From: Sulfurimicrobium sp963779055
Lineage (GTDB): Bacteria > Pseudomonadota > Gammaproteobacteria > Burkholderiales > Sulfuricellaceae
NCBI GenBank assembly: GCA_963779055.1
Contig: CAVZWN010000005.1
Span: forward strand, 372,001-436,000
Direction of reading: 5' to 3'
DNA: 64,000 nucleotides
A model generated the notes under the pieces. That model ran no database searches, had not been told where the DNA came from, and was given only the letters and a program-made list of their open reading frames with translations. Position numbers and translations under genes: made by a program. Of the stretch, positions 25,082 through 34,117 are shown piece by piece. Numbering within the stretch: position 1 is the stretch's first letter; each line of letters begins with the position of its first letter.

Positions 25082-27043
25082 TCACGGGTCGCAGGAAGGA
25101 CTCCGCTCATCCGGGTTCTGGCATTCGTTATTTGCGCCCTTCCCCGCAATCGTTCCCAGGCGCTGCCTCAGGCTGACCACCTGGCGTTCAAAGCGATTTG
25201 CGTAATAACTGGCATTGCTCATCACCTTCTGGACATAACCACGGGTTTCCGTGAATGGAATGGATTCGGCATAAATTGCACCCTCCAGTGTTTTTTCATC
25301 CTTCCAGCGCCGGGCTCGTGACGGCCCGGCATTGTAGGATGCGGTAGCAAGCACTGGCTGGCCATCATTGGTATCGAGCACATACCTCAGATAATAGGTG
25401 CCGAAAGAAATATTGGTATCGATCTGATTGACCAGATTCTGCTGAAAATGCTTCATGCCCATCCGTTTGGCAATCCATTTGGCAGTGGCCGGCATCAATT
25501 GCATCAATCCGGAAGCGCCGACACTGGAGCGCGCCTGCTGCACAAAACGGCTCTCCTGGCGAATCAGACCATATACCCACGCTTCATCCAGTCCATGCTC
25601 CTGAGCATAAGCCTGCATCAAATCGCGATGCGGTGCCGGGTAGCGCAAGCTGAAATCATGCAGGTTCCGGGTTTTATCTGCCGTATTGATAGCCCGGTCG
25701 AGCCAGTTATTGCGCTTCGCCAGCTCTGCTGCTGCCAGTAGCTGTTCGTCGCCAAAATTGCGGCTCGCCCACAGCCATTCGCGATTTGCGTCGGTTCTCA
25801 GGTCAAGCCGGTAAAGTGCCAGTGCGCGCTGAATACCCGGAACCGCCCTGATCCGGCGAATTTCATCTTCACCCGGTTCATAAATTGAGGGGGGATTGCT
25901 GACTACCGCACCCAGTTCCTCGAGCGCCATCTGTCCATAAAAATTATGCTCCAGAGACAAAGGAGCCAGTATCGCACTTGCCGCCGCTGCTTTCCCGCTG
26001 GCCTTGAGTCCGCGTGCCTTCCAGTAGCGCCAGGCACCCTGACTCTGCAAATCATCCGGCATTGCAGCAATCCCGGACAACACCAGTTGCCAGTCCTGTG
26101 CCCGCAATGCGGCACGAACACGCCAGGTCAACTGAAGCTCGTTCATAGGCGTATCACCCGCCTCGCGAAACCATTGCAGCGCAATGGGATCATGACGGCG
26201 CGCCGCATGGAAAGCCATCTGCCCCCATACATAACGTTGCTCGTCCTGACTGAACTGGGGGCGCATCCGGTTCCAGGTATCCAGCGCAGGCATTGGCTGG
26301 CTGCGTGCCAGACGATAAATAGCAAACAGGCTCAGCTCACGATCAGGGCGATTTTTCAGATCATGCGCCCCGGCGTCGAGAAAACGCTGCGGATTTTCGG
26401 CCACCTTTTCCATATTCCGGAAACCAGGCTTTTGCACTTCTGGCAAATCCTCGGCCGCCTCACGCGCCACGCTGAAATTTCCCAGCTCCAGGGCAAGACG
26501 AATTCTTAACCAGACATCCTCTGTTTTCAACTCACCTGCGGCAAACATGGCATCGAACACTGGCCTGCACGATGCAGCCGATGCTGTCCCGCTCAACCAC
26601 TTGCGCCTCCCTTCCTGAAATGCGCCTGGTTCGTCGCGCTGCAAGCTTGCCTGCAAAGCAAGACAGGATAGCTCGGCATCTTCATGAGCGCCCAGCATGG
26701 AATATTCTTCCTGAAAAAGTGCCCATTCCTGCTTCTGCCCCAAAACCTTGAGCCAATCCGCACGCAGCCGGCCCGCAAGATAGGCGTCTGGATTAGCCGC
26801 AATAAAAGCACGCACTTCTGCCGCACTGGCGTCCTTGAGGCGCATCAGTATCTGATAATAATCAAGGTAAGGCGCAAGGACATAATGCTCAAGGCGCTTC
26901 GCGGCCGCATTCAGGCGTGCAGCATCCCCCTTGCGAAAGGCGTCGCGCGCCGACAGGAAGTCATCATCCGCGCTGCCTGCCACAGCATTCGAGAGAGAAA
27001 GCATGAGCAGCAGAAAAAAGGAAAATATGGATTTGAACGTCAT
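25082..27043 (-). CDS. slt: Soluble lytic murein transglycosylase (Slt70-like)
   Basis: Periplasmic exo-lytic transglycosylase that cleaves the MurNAc-GlcNAc bond to give 1,6-anhydro products. 653 residues with a signal peptide (about 1-22, ending AVA-G), a long alpha-superhelical U-domain (about 30-420), a linker domain and a C-terminal SLT catalytic domain (about 490-620). The catalytic Glu is in GLIRQESRF, followed by GASGLMQLMPATAKW, ISFGTYYLRYVL and ATASYNAGPSR. Full family length. No obvious operon partner; queD follows downstream in the opposite order with a 104-bp gap. Confidence 0.95.
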   Translation of the reverse strand: MTFKSIFSFFLLLMLSLSNAVAGSADDDFLSARDAFRKGDAARLNAAAKRLEHYVLAPYLDYYQILMRLKDASAAEVRAFIAANPDAYLAGRLRADWLKVLGQKQEWALFQEEYSMLGAHEDAELSCLALQASLQRDEPGAFQEGRRKWLSGTASAASCRPVFDAMFAAGELKTEDVWLRIRLALELGNFSVAREAAEDLPEVQKPGFRNMEKVAENPQRFLDAGAHDLKNRPDRELSLFAIYRLARSQPMPALDTWNRMRPQFSQDEQRYVWGQMAFHAARRHDPIALQWFREAGDTPMNELQLTWRVRAALRAQDWQLVLSGIAAMPDDLQSQGAWRYWKARGLKASGKAAAASAILAPLSLEHNFYGQMALEELGAVVSNPPSIYEPGEDEIRRIRAVPGIQRALALYRLDLRTDANREWLWASRNFGDEQLLAAAELAKRNNWLDRAINTADKTRNLHDFSLRYPAPHRDLMQAYAQEHGLDEAWVYGLIRQESRFVQQARSSVGASGLMQLMPATAKWIAKRMGMKHFQQNLVNQIDTNISFGTYYLRYVLDTNDGQPVLATASYNAGPSRARRWKDEKTLEGAIYAESIPFTETRGYVQKVMSNASYYANRFERQVVSLRQRLGTIAGKGANNECQNPDERSPSCDP

Positions 27044-27147
27044 TAAAGTACTTGCATCCTGATGCTGCTGCGGGGGGGTAACTCAGCCTGGCCGGAGGAT
27101 AGCTATAGAGGCGCTATGCAACAAGACAGAGTGGTCGTATATCTTAA

Positions 27148-27594
27148 TCAAGCCAGGCGGCGCGCATCCGCCCAGTTGTTTGGAGTTTCGTATAAACGCA
27201 CCTGTTCCAGGCAAAGCTGGTTAGAGTAACGGTCAACATAGGCCGCATCAAGCAGGCGGAAAGCGACTGCAGCAAGATTTTCCGCAGTGGGTACGACATC
27301 CAGCACCACGGTCTTGTGTCCTGGCAGCGTCGCCAGAAAGGCCACTACGTCAACATCTCCCCGATAAGCCAGAAAAGCATGATCCCAATGATTCACCAGC
27401 GTTTCCTGGGCAATGGTTTTTACTTCTGAAAAATCCATTACCATGCCCTGCTCGGACACCCCCTCGGTTGCAATAATCTGGCCCGACAGGGTGATCTCGA
27501 CCGCATAACGATGGCCATGAAGATGACGGCACTGGCTGTTGTGGTTGGGAATGCGGTGACCTGCATCGAACTCCAGTCTGCGGGTAATCAACAT
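27148..27594 (-). CDS. queD: 6-carboxytetrahydropterin synthase QueD
   Basis: 6-pyruvoyltetrahydropterin synthase-family enzyme in the queuosine/7-deazaguanine pathway, converting dihydroneopterin triphosphate to 6-carboxytetrahydropterin. 148 residues. The zinc histidines are in FDAGHRIP (about 12) and CRHLHGHRYAVEITL (about 22-36), with the catalytic Cys in the first of these two clusters. MVMDFSEVK and the later VPTAENLA (about 103) complete the family pattern. ATG at 27594, divergent from a radical SAM gene. Confidence 0.93.
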   Translation of the reverse strand: MLITRRLEFDAGHRIPNHNSQCRHLHGHRYAVEITLSGQIIATEGVSEQGMVMDFSEVKTIAQETLVNHWDHAFLAYRGDVDVVAFLATLPGHKTVVLDVVPTAENLAAVAFRLLDAAYVDRYSNQLCLEQVRLYETPNNWADARRLA

Positions 27595-27670
27595 GAAATT
27601 GCACGCTCGAAAAATAAGCGCTGATTATAGCATTCTTGCCCGAGGCGGCGTTCAGTGGTTCAATCCCCCC

Positions 27671-28531
27671 ATGACTCAACGTTCGATACCGCTCAGCACG
27701 CACGACCACAGCCGCGATAGCGCCGGGCTGACCTATATTTACCCGGTCATTTCGCGTCGCGCCGGAGGGGTATCCGTAGGCATCAACCTGAACACCAATA
27801 ATGCCTGCAACTGGCGCTGCATCTATTGTCAGGTGCCTGACCTGCGCCGCGGTAGCGCGCCGCCGGTGGATTTGTCATTACTTGAAAAGGAATTGCGGGA
27901 ATTTCTGCACGAGCTGCTGCACGGCAGCTTCATGAGAGAACAAGTCCCCCCGGAAGCGCGACGACTGAACGACATCGCACTCTCCGGCAATGGTGAGCCT
28001 ACCAGCGCTGCTGAGTTTGAGCAGGTCATCGAACTGATAGGGGGCATCCTGAATGAATTCGGGCTTGCAGGCCAGATCAAATTAATTCTGATCACTAACG
28101 GCAGTCTGATGCACCGGCCGAATGTGCGCAGGGGGCTCAGAAAAATGGCGCCACTGAAGGGAGAAGTCTGGTTCAAGCTGGACAGCGCCACGCCGGAAGG
28201 ACGCTGGCGCATCAACCACAGCCGTCAGAAGCCGGAAACCGTGATGGCCAATTTGCACACCGCCGCCAGCCTTTGCCCCACCTGGATCCAGAGCGCGGTT
28301 TTCGCGCTTGACAAGCATCCGCCTGACGCAGGCGAGCGCAAAGCCTACCTGGAATTTCTGTCCCGCTGCCTGAAGCACGGCACCCCGTTAAAAGGGGTCA
28401 TGCTATATGGTCTGGCACGCCCTTCCCTGCAACCGGAAGCCAGACGCTTAACATCCCTGCCACCCAGCTGGGTCGACGACTTTGCAGCAGAAATCAGGGC
28501 CTTGGGGCTAACAACAAAAAACAGTGCCTAG
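27671..28531 (+). CDS. Radical SAM protein, TYW1/COG0731-like
   Basis: 286-residue radical SAM enzyme. The 4Fe-4S/SAM motif is CNWRCIYCQVP, with CxxxCxxC spacing (about residue 50-57), followed by the GNGEPTS SAM-contact motif (about 113) and KLDSATPEGRWRINH (about 175). This arrangement matches the uncharacterised COG0731 group related to wyosine synthase; it is not QueE, which has a different cluster spacing. Divergent from queD with 76 bp between starts, so a tRNA-modification role is a guess from context. ATG 27671 is preferred because the longer frame from 27593 overlaps queD. Confidence 0.82.
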   Translation: MTQRSIPLSTHDHSRDSAGLTYIYPVISRRAGGVSVGINLNTNNACNWRCIYCQVPDLRRGSAPPVDLSLLEKELREFLHELLHGSFMREQVPPEARRLNDIALSGNGEPTSAAEFEQVIELIGGILNEFGLAGQIKLILITNGSLMHRPNVRRGLRKMAPLKGEVWFKLDSATPEGRWRINHSRQKPETVMANLHTAASLCPTWIQSAVFALDKHPPDAGERKAYLEFLSRCLKHGTPLKGVMLYGLARPSLQPEARRLTSLPPSWVDDFAAEIRALGLTTKNSA

Positions 28532-28550
28532 CGCCTGTTTCAGCAGACTC

Positions 28551-28856
28551 TTAATGCACGTCCCCGCTCTTGTGGGTAGAACGCACAGCCTTCCTCATGC
28601 TCTTGTAAAGATCGGCATGAGATTGCTTCATATACTCCACAATCTCGAAGTCTTCACGCTTCACCTTGGTCAGATCAACATTTTCCATATGCACCAGACG
28701 CAGCAACTCGCGCACCGGCTTGGGCATATCCCGCCCACTTTCATAGCGGGACCCGCCGCTCTGTGTCACGCCAATTTTGGTCCAGAATTCCTGCTGATTC
28801 ATGCCCAATTTACGCCGGATCTCGCGCGGATTGGCAATTTTGTCGAAAAGTTTCAT
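28551..28856 (-). CDS. Small helix-turn-helix protein (XRE-like)
   Basis: 101-residue protein with an XRE-type helix-turn-helix at about 10-45: IRRKLGMNQQEFWTKIGVTQSGGSRYE pattern (GMNQQEFW then VTQSGGSRYESG). The C-terminal half is charged and helical and ends in a basic segment. Probably a DNA-binding regulator, target unknown. Monocistronic, with an AT-rich upstream region shared divergently with lysC. No toxin partner is adjacent. Confidence 0.75.
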   Translation of the reverse strand: MKLFDKIANPREIRRKLGMNQQEFWTKIGVTQSGGSRYESGRDMPKPVRELLRLVHMENVDLTKVKREDFEIVEYMKQSHADLYKSMRKAVRSTHKSGDVH

Positions 28857-29082
28857 AGCTCCACACCTATAGCAAGTGAATGATTTAACTTCGTTCTTTC
28901 ATTAAAAACGAAAAATGACATAAAAATATTAACACAAAATAATGGTTTCCCCTATAGACAGAATATTTTTTTTGGTTTTTTCGGTAGTACATTCCTACTA
29001 TCACCCCCTTACTGGCAAGACATCAGCCCCTCGTGTTCCTTAAGCATTTAGGCTAAAATCACCAATTTTTGCAGGGTTAGCA

Positions 29083-30324
29083 ATGGCACTGATCGTACAA
29101 AAATATGGCGGCACCTCGGTTGGAGACCCGGAGCGGATCAAAAACGTCGCCCGCCGCGTCGCCCGCTTCCAAAGCATGGGACACCAGGTTGTGGTTGTAG
29201 TTTCCGCCATGAGCGGCGAAACCAACCGCTTGATCGCACTGGCAAAATCGATTCAGGCCAATCCTGACCCCCGCGAGCTTGACGTGATGCTTTCGACCGG
29301 CGAACAGGTTACGATCGCCCTGCTTGCCATGGCGCTCAAGGAACTCGGCGTCAAAGCCAAAAGCTATACCGGCGCGCAGGTCCGCATCGTGACCGACAAT
29401 GCCCACACCAAGGCGCGCATTCTCTCCATTGATGAAAGCAGCATCCGCACCGACCTGAATGACGGACATGCGGTAGTGGTCGCCGGTTTCCAGGGAGTAG
29501 ACGAGAGCGGCAACATCACCACACTGGGCCGCGGCGGCTCGGATACCACGGGCGTTGCGCTGGCCGCCGCGCTCAAGGCTGATGAATGCCAGATCTACAC
29601 CGACGTGGACGGCGTGTACACAACCGACCCGCGCATCGTGCCGGAGGCGCGCCGCCTCAAAACCATCACTTTCGAAGAAATGCTCGAACTGGCCAGCCTG
29701 GGCTCGAAAGTGCTGCAGATCCGCTCGGTCGAGTTTGCCGGAAAATACAAAGTAAAATTGCGTGTGTTATCCAGCTTCGAGGAAGGTGGAGACGGCACCC
29801 TGATCACATTTGAGGATGACGACAATATGGAAAAAGCGATTATTTCGGGCATCGCATTCAATCGCGACGAAGCCAAGATTACCGTTCTGGGCGCGCCTGA
29901 CAAACCCGGCATCGCCTATCAGATTCTGGGCCCGGTCGCCGAAGCCAATATCGACGTGGATATGATCATCCAGAACGTTGGCGCAGACGGTAGCACCGAC
30001 TTCACATTCACCGTTCACCGCAACGAATACGCCAAGGCTATCGAGATTCTAAGGAATGTTCAGACCCATATTGGCGCACGCGAAGTCAACGGCGACGACA
30101 AAATTGTCAAGGTGTCTGTGGTCGGCGTCGGCATGCGTTCGCACGTCGGTATTGCCAGCGCCATGTTCCGCACTTTGGCCGAGGAGGGCATCAACATTCA
30201 GATGATTTCCACTTCCGAGATCAAAATTTCAGTTGTGATCGACGAAAAATACCTGGAACTGGCCGTCCGCGTCCTACACAAGGCGTTCAACCTGGAACAG
30301 AGCGGCTCTCCAGTTCTCGCATAA
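29083..30324 (+). CDS. lysC: Aspartate kinase
   Basis: Phosphorylates aspartate, first step to lysine, threonine, methionine and diaminopimelate. 413 residues, the short type. Kinase domain: MALIVQKYGGTSVGDPERI start, STGEQVTIALLAMAL (about 73), GRGGSDTTGVALAAAL (about 149), and YTDVDGVYTTDPRI (about 173). Two C-terminal ACT domains (about 265-340 and 345-405) imply feedback regulation by end-product amino acids. No lysine riboswitch was seen in the 226-bp leader. A terminator follows, so it is probably monocistronic. DapB in the same pathway is at 49-50 kb. Confidence 0.97.
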   Translation: MALIVQKYGGTSVGDPERIKNVARRVARFQSMGHQVVVVVSAMSGETNRLIALAKSIQANPDPRELDVMLSTGEQVTIALLAMALKELGVKAKSYTGAQVRIVTDNAHTKARILSIDESSIRTDLNDGHAVVVAGFQGVDESGNITTLGRGGSDTTGVALAAALKADECQIYTDVDGVYTTDPRIVPEARRLKTITFEEMLELASLGSKVLQIRSVEFAGKYKVKLRVLSSFEEGGDGTLITFEDDDNMEKAIISGIAFNRDEAKITVLGAPDKPGIAYQILGPVAEANIDVDMIIQNVGADGSTDFTFTVHRNEYAKAIEILRNVQTHIGAREVNGDDKIVKVSVVGVGMRSHVGIASAMFRTLAEEGINIQMISTSEIKISVVIDEKYLELAVRVLHKAFNLEQSGSPVLA

Positions 30325-30340
30325 GGCAGGAACCCAGCCG

Positions 30341-30368
30341 AAGAGGGGCTTCGCGCCCCTTCTTTTTT
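30341..30368 (+). terminator. Rho-independent terminator after lysC
   Basis: AAGAGGGGC TTCGC GCCCCTTCTTTTTT: GC-rich stem with a small TTCG-type loop and T run, 17 nt after the lysC stop. Confidence 0.85.
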
Positions 30369-30418
30369 GCTCCCCACCTCTGTATTATGAATTTCGTTAA
30401 CCAGACACCCCCTCGCCC

Positions 30419-31384
30419 ATGAAAACCATTTTTCTCGATTTTGAGCAGCCCATCGCCGAGCTGGAATCAAAGATCGAAGAACTGCAAAATGTTCACGATG
30501 ATTCCGATCTCGACATTTCTGAAGAAATCACCCGCCTGAACAAGAAAAGCCAGACGCTTACCAAAGATATCTACGGCAAGCTTGGAGCCTGGCAGATTTC
30601 CCAGGTAGCGCGCCACGCACAGCGCCCCTACACGCTCGATTATCTGCAAAGCATTTTCACCGACTTTGAAGAACTGCATGGCGACCGCGCCTATTCCGAC
30701 GACCCTGCCATCGTCGGCGGGCTGGCACGCTTTGACGGCCAGCCGGTTATGGTGATCGGCCACCAGAAGGGGCGAGACACCAAGGAGAAAATTTACCGTA
30801 ATTTCGGCATGCCCCGCCCCGAAGGTTACCGCAAGGCCTTACGCCTGATGCGCATGGCCGAAAAATTTGGCATCCCGGTAATGACCTTCATCGACACCCC
30901 TGGCGCCTACCCCGGCATAGGCGCAGAAGAACGCGGGCAATCCGAAGCCATTGCACGCAATCTCTATGTCATGTCCGAACTGCGCACGCCGATTATCTGC
31001 ACCATTATCGGGGAAGGCGGTTCTGGCGGCGCACTGGCGATTGGTGTCGGCGATGTCACCCTGATGTTGCAATATTCAAGTTACTCCGTCATTTCTCCAG
31101 AAGGATGTGCCTCGATTCTGTGGAAAAGCGCGGAAAAAGCCCCTTTGGCAGCCGAAACACTGGGGATTACGGCAAACCGCCTCAAATCTCTGGGGCTGAT
31201 CGACAAAATTGTCAGCGAACCCATCGGTGGCGCACACCGCGACCCGGACGCCATGATGCAGACACTCAAAAAAGCGCTGCAGGAAAGCATGAACCTGATT
31301 CAGGAAAATCCGTCTCTGGACGAATTGCTGAAAAACCGCTACCAGCGACTCATGAGTTATGGCAAGTTCAAAGAAACTGCCTGA
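30419..31384 (+). CDS. accA: Acetyl-CoA carboxylase carboxyltransferase subunit alpha
   Basis: AccA, which with AccD transfers the carboxyl group from biotin to acetyl-CoA in fatty-acid synthesis. 321 residues. N-terminal coiled coil (FEQPIAELESKIEELQ), then the carboxyltransferase core: HGDRAYSDDPAIVGGLARF (about 80), FGMPRPEGYRKALRLM (about 125), DTPGAYPGIGAEERGQSEAI (about 153) and IGEGGSGGALAIGVGD (about 195). Its end overlaps tilS by 26 nt; accA-tilS adjacency is common in betaproteobacteria. Confidence 0.97.
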   Translation: MKTIFLDFEQPIAELESKIEELQNVHDDSDLDISEEITRLNKKSQTLTKDIYGKLGAWQISQVARHAQRPYTLDYLQSIFTDFEELHGDRAYSDDPAIVGGLARFDGQPVMVIGHQKGRDTKEKIYRNFGMPRPEGYRKALRLMRMAEKFGIPVMTFIDTPGAYPGIGAEERGQSEAIARNLYVMSELRTPIICTIIGEGGSGGALAIGVGDVTLMLQYSSYSVISPEGCASILWKSAEKAPLAAETLGITANRLKSLGLIDKIVSEPIGGAHRDPDAMMQTLKKALQESMNLIQENPSLDELLKNRYQRLMSYGKFKETA

Positions 31385-32687
31385 TGATCTCGCCACACAG
31401 GTTGCACAAGCATTAATCCAGCGGGTCCGCCCCGGCCAGCACCTCACACTGGCCCTTTCCGGCGGCCTGGACTCCGTTGTTCTGCTCGATCTGCTGACGC
31501 AACTGCAGCAGACGTTGCAGTTCCGGCTTTCCGCCATTCACGTCAATCACCAGCTCAGCCCCCACGCAACAGCCTGGGCTGATTTTTGTTCAGCGCTTTG
31601 TCAGTCTCATTCCATTCCGCTGGATATCGCCGTGGTACAAGTTGCCTTCCAGAAAGGCGACAGCCTGGAAGAAGCCGCCCGTAGCGTTCGCCATGAAGCA
31701 CTGCAACGCTCCGCTGCAGATTTCATCGTGCTGGCCCACCATCTCGACGATCAGGCAGAAACCCTGTGGTTGCAACTTCTGCGCGGTTGCGGCGTGGATG
31801 GCGCCAGCGCCATGGCCGAGCTGAACGACCGGCAATTGCGCCCGCTCCTGAAAGCACCACGCGCCCAACTGGAGCAATACGCCCGCCAGCGTGGTTTAAG
31901 CTGGGTAGAAGACGAGAGCAATCTGGATACCCGCTTCGACCGCAACTTTCTGCGCCACCGCGTGCTACCTGTACTGGAAGAACGCTTCCCTGCCTATCGC
32001 GAAACCCTCACGCGCGCCAGCCGCAATTTTGCCGAAAGCGCACTACTGCAGGAAGAACTCGCCCGCCACGACGCAAGCGGCGCGATACACGACAAAAGGC
32101 TTTCCGTGCAGGCGCTCACGCATCTTTCCGTGCCACGCGCAAAAAACCTGTTGCGTCATTTCCTGAAACTGCACGGCATTTCCGCCCCCAGTGCCACGCG
32201 CCTTGAAGATATCCTGCATCAATTGCTGAATGCGAAACAGGACGCACGAATCAAAATTTCGCTCGAATCATCCGAACTGCGCCGCTTTCTCGGCCATGCC
32301 TGGATCATTCCCGCACCACACCAGCCAGACCCCGGCCTGTGTTACGTCTGGCGGGGAGAGAATGAGCTTGAGCTGAGTGAACTGGGCGGCACACTGATAT
32401 TCTGGCCGGTGCATGGCCAGGGTATCAGCCGTTCACGACTGGAACAGGCGCCGGTCAACCTGCGCCTGCGGCAAGGTGGCGAACGCCTGCAACCCGACTG
32501 CAAGCGGCCACGGCGCAGCCTGAAAACCCTCTTTCAGGAGGCGGGAATACCTCCCTGGACGCGACAGACGCTGCCCTTACTTTTCAGTGGGGAGAACCTG
32601 GCAGCCGGACTGGGGATAGGCATAGACTGCAGCTTTCAGGCCGACCCTGATGAACTCGGCATCATGCTTGAGTGGAAAACCGCCTGA
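31359..32687 (+). CDS. tilS: tRNA(Ile)-lysidine synthase
   Basis: Converts C34 of the CAU-anticodon tRNA-Ile to lysidine, allowing AUA reading; essential in most bacteria. 442 residues. N-type ATP pyrophosphatase P-loop LALSGGLDSVVLLDLL (about 30-45), AIHVNHQLSPHA (about 63) and VLAHHLDDQAETLWLQLLRG (about 128), followed by the TilS substrate-binding and C-terminal domains (KTLFQEAGIPPWTRQTLPLL about 385). Start ATG 31359 lies inside accA, giving translational coupling; no strong ribosome-binding site is visible. Confidence 0.95.
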   Translation: MASSKKLPDDLATQVAQALIQRVRPGQHLTLALSGGLDSVVLLDLLTQLQQTLQFRLSAIHVNHQLSPHATAWADFCSALCQSHSIPLDIAVVQVAFQKGDSLEEAARSVRHEALQRSAADFIVLAHHLDDQAETLWLQLLRGCGVDGASAMAELNDRQLRPLLKAPRAQLEQYARQRGLSWVEDESNLDTRFDRNFLRHRVLPVLEERFPAYRETLTRASRNFAESALLQEELARHDASGAIHDKRLSVQALTHLSVPRAKNLLRHFLKLHGISAPSATRLEDILHQLLNAKQDARIKISLESSELRRFLGHAWIIPAPHQPDPGLCYVWRGENELELSELGGTLIFWPVHGQGISRSRLEQAPVNLRLRQGGERLQPDCKRPRRSLKTLFQEAGIPPWTRQTLPLLFSGENLAAGLGIGIDCSFQADPDELGIMLEWKTA

Positions 32688-32772
32688 CGAACTGACCAGG
32701 CCCCGGTCATCGCCCCGTCGCTGGCAATGCGTTATGACCTGCTTCGTGGGTGCAGCGCCGACATTCATAATT

Positions 32773-32790
32773 CTGTAACATTCCCGCCAT
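32773..32790 (+). promoter_or_regulatory. Candidate Pho box upstream of pstS
   Basis: CTGTAAC-ATTC-CCGCCAT: two 7-bp units separated by 4 bp in the PhoB-box layout, about 50 nt before the pstS start. The first unit is a good match and the second weaker, so moderate confidence; the pst operon is the classical PhoB target. Confidence 0.5.
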
Positions 32791-32841
32791 AAACTGCCTG
32801 CACTTTCTGATTCTGCAACGCTTAACCAACAGGAGTCATCC

Positions 32842-33885
32842 ATGAAACTGCACTTCGGCCGTACCCTGATCGCAACAGCTGTGCTTTCCCTGAGCGCCTC
32901 TGCTTCCGTTTTTGCCTCCGACATCACCGGCGCGGGCGCCACTTTCCCCTACCCGATTTACGCAAAATGGGCGGAAGCGTACAAAGCCAAGACCGGCATC
33001 GGCATGAACTACCAGTCCATCGGCTCTGGTGGTGGCATCAAACAGATCAAGGCCAAAACTGTGGATTTCGGTGCATCAGACAAGCCCCTGAAGCCAGAAG
33101 ATCTGGAAAAAAATGGCCTGACCCAGTTCCCTACCGTGACCGGCGCTGTCGTGCCTGTTGTGAATCTGGATGGTATCAAAGACAACCAGATCAAACTGAC
33201 CCCGACCATCCTGGCCGACATTTTCCTGGGCAAGATCAAAAAGTGGAACGATCCGGCCATTGCTGGCCTGAACAAGGGTGTTGCTCTGCCTGATAGCGAG
33301 ATCACCGTGGTTCACCGTGCTGACGGCTCCGGCACCACCTTTATTTTCACCAACTACCTGTCTAAAGTCAGCCCAGAGTGGAAATCCAAAGTAGGTGAAG
33401 AGGCCTCTGTAGCCTGGCCTGTGGGCACCGGCGGCAAAGGAAATGAAGGCGTAGCCAACTTCGTAAAGCAGATCAAAGGCTCTATCGGCTATGTGGAAGC
33501 CGCCTACGCCAAGCAGAACAAAATGACTACTACCCAGCTACAGAACAAGGATGGCGCATACGTGATGGCGGATGAAGAAACCATCAAGGCTGCGGCTGGC
33601 AACGCCGAATGGGAAAAAGCACCCGGGTTCTATGAAATTTTGACCAATGAGCCAGGCAAGAAGAGCTGGCCGATTGTTGGCGCGACCTTCATTCTGATGC
33701 ACAAGCAACAAGCCAATCCGGCCCAAGCTACCCAAGTGCTTAAATTCTTTGAATGGGCCTACGCTAATGGCGACAAAATGGCAACGGATCTGGACTACAT
33801 CCCGATGCCAGACAATGTCGTTAAAATGATCAACAATTCCTGGAAAGCCAACATCAAGGACATGGACGGCAAAGCCGTTTACTAA
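32842..33885 (+). CDS. pstS: Phosphate ABC transporter substrate-binding protein PstS
   Basis: Periplasmic high-affinity phosphate-binding protein. 347 residues with a signal peptide (about 1-25, ending VFA-S), then DITGAGATFPYPIYAKWAEAY, the phosphate-loop segments YQSIGSGGGIKQI and DFGASDKPL, and DGSGTTFIFTNYLSKVS (about 155) with the binding Arg/Ser/Thr cluster. Strong AGGAG upstream of the ATG. First gene of pstSCAB, separated from pstC by two hairpins that may favour excess PstS. Confidence 0.97.
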   Translation: MKLHFGRTLIATAVLSLSASASVFASDITGAGATFPYPIYAKWAEAYKAKTGIGMNYQSIGSGGGIKQIKAKTVDFGASDKPLKPEDLEKNGLTQFPTVTGAVVPVVNLDGIKDNQIKLTPTILADIFLGKIKKWNDPAIAGLNKGVALPDSEITVVHRADGSGTTFIFTNYLSKVSPEWKSKVGEEASVAWPVGTGGKGNEGVANFVKQIKGSIGYVEAAYAKQNKMTTTQLQNKDGAYVMADEETIKAAAGNAEWEKAPGFYEILTNEPGKKSWPIVGATFILMHKQQANPAQATQVLKFFEWAYANGDKMATDLDYIPMPDNVVKMINNSWKANIKDMDGKAVY

Positions 33886-33899
33886 ATCAGGGACCATGA

Positions 33900-33998
33900 G
33901 AAGCAGGCCGGACAAAGCCACACGCCCGGCCTGCTTCATGTTCATGACCCTGAAGCATTTCCGGCGTCCAGACTGCAATAGCACCGGAAATGCTTCAG
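33900..33998 (+). terminator. Tandem hairpins between pstS and pstC
   Basis: Two perfect stems in succession: GAAGCAGGCCGG/CCGGCCTGCTTC (12 bp, 33900-33937) and CTGAAGCATTTCCGG/CCGGAAATGCTTCAG (15 bp, 33950-33998). Neither has a T run, so they are more likely to block 3'-end decay of pstS mRNA or partly attenuate than to terminate fully. Such structures after the binding-protein gene are usual in ABC operons. Confidence 0.7.
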
Positions 33999-34117
33999 AG
34001 CCATGTTTATGAGCACAACAAATTACCAAGCAACCGCTAGCCCAGCAGCCCAAACTGGTTATAATTACCAGCTTGCTGCCGAAAGCAGTGCATTCTTCAG
34101 TTCAGCGAAGCCAGACA

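Noticed and set aside
28857..29082. Lysine riboswitch upstream of lysC
   Set aside because: The region is AT-rich and short, with none of the conserved lysine-aptamer blocks recognised.
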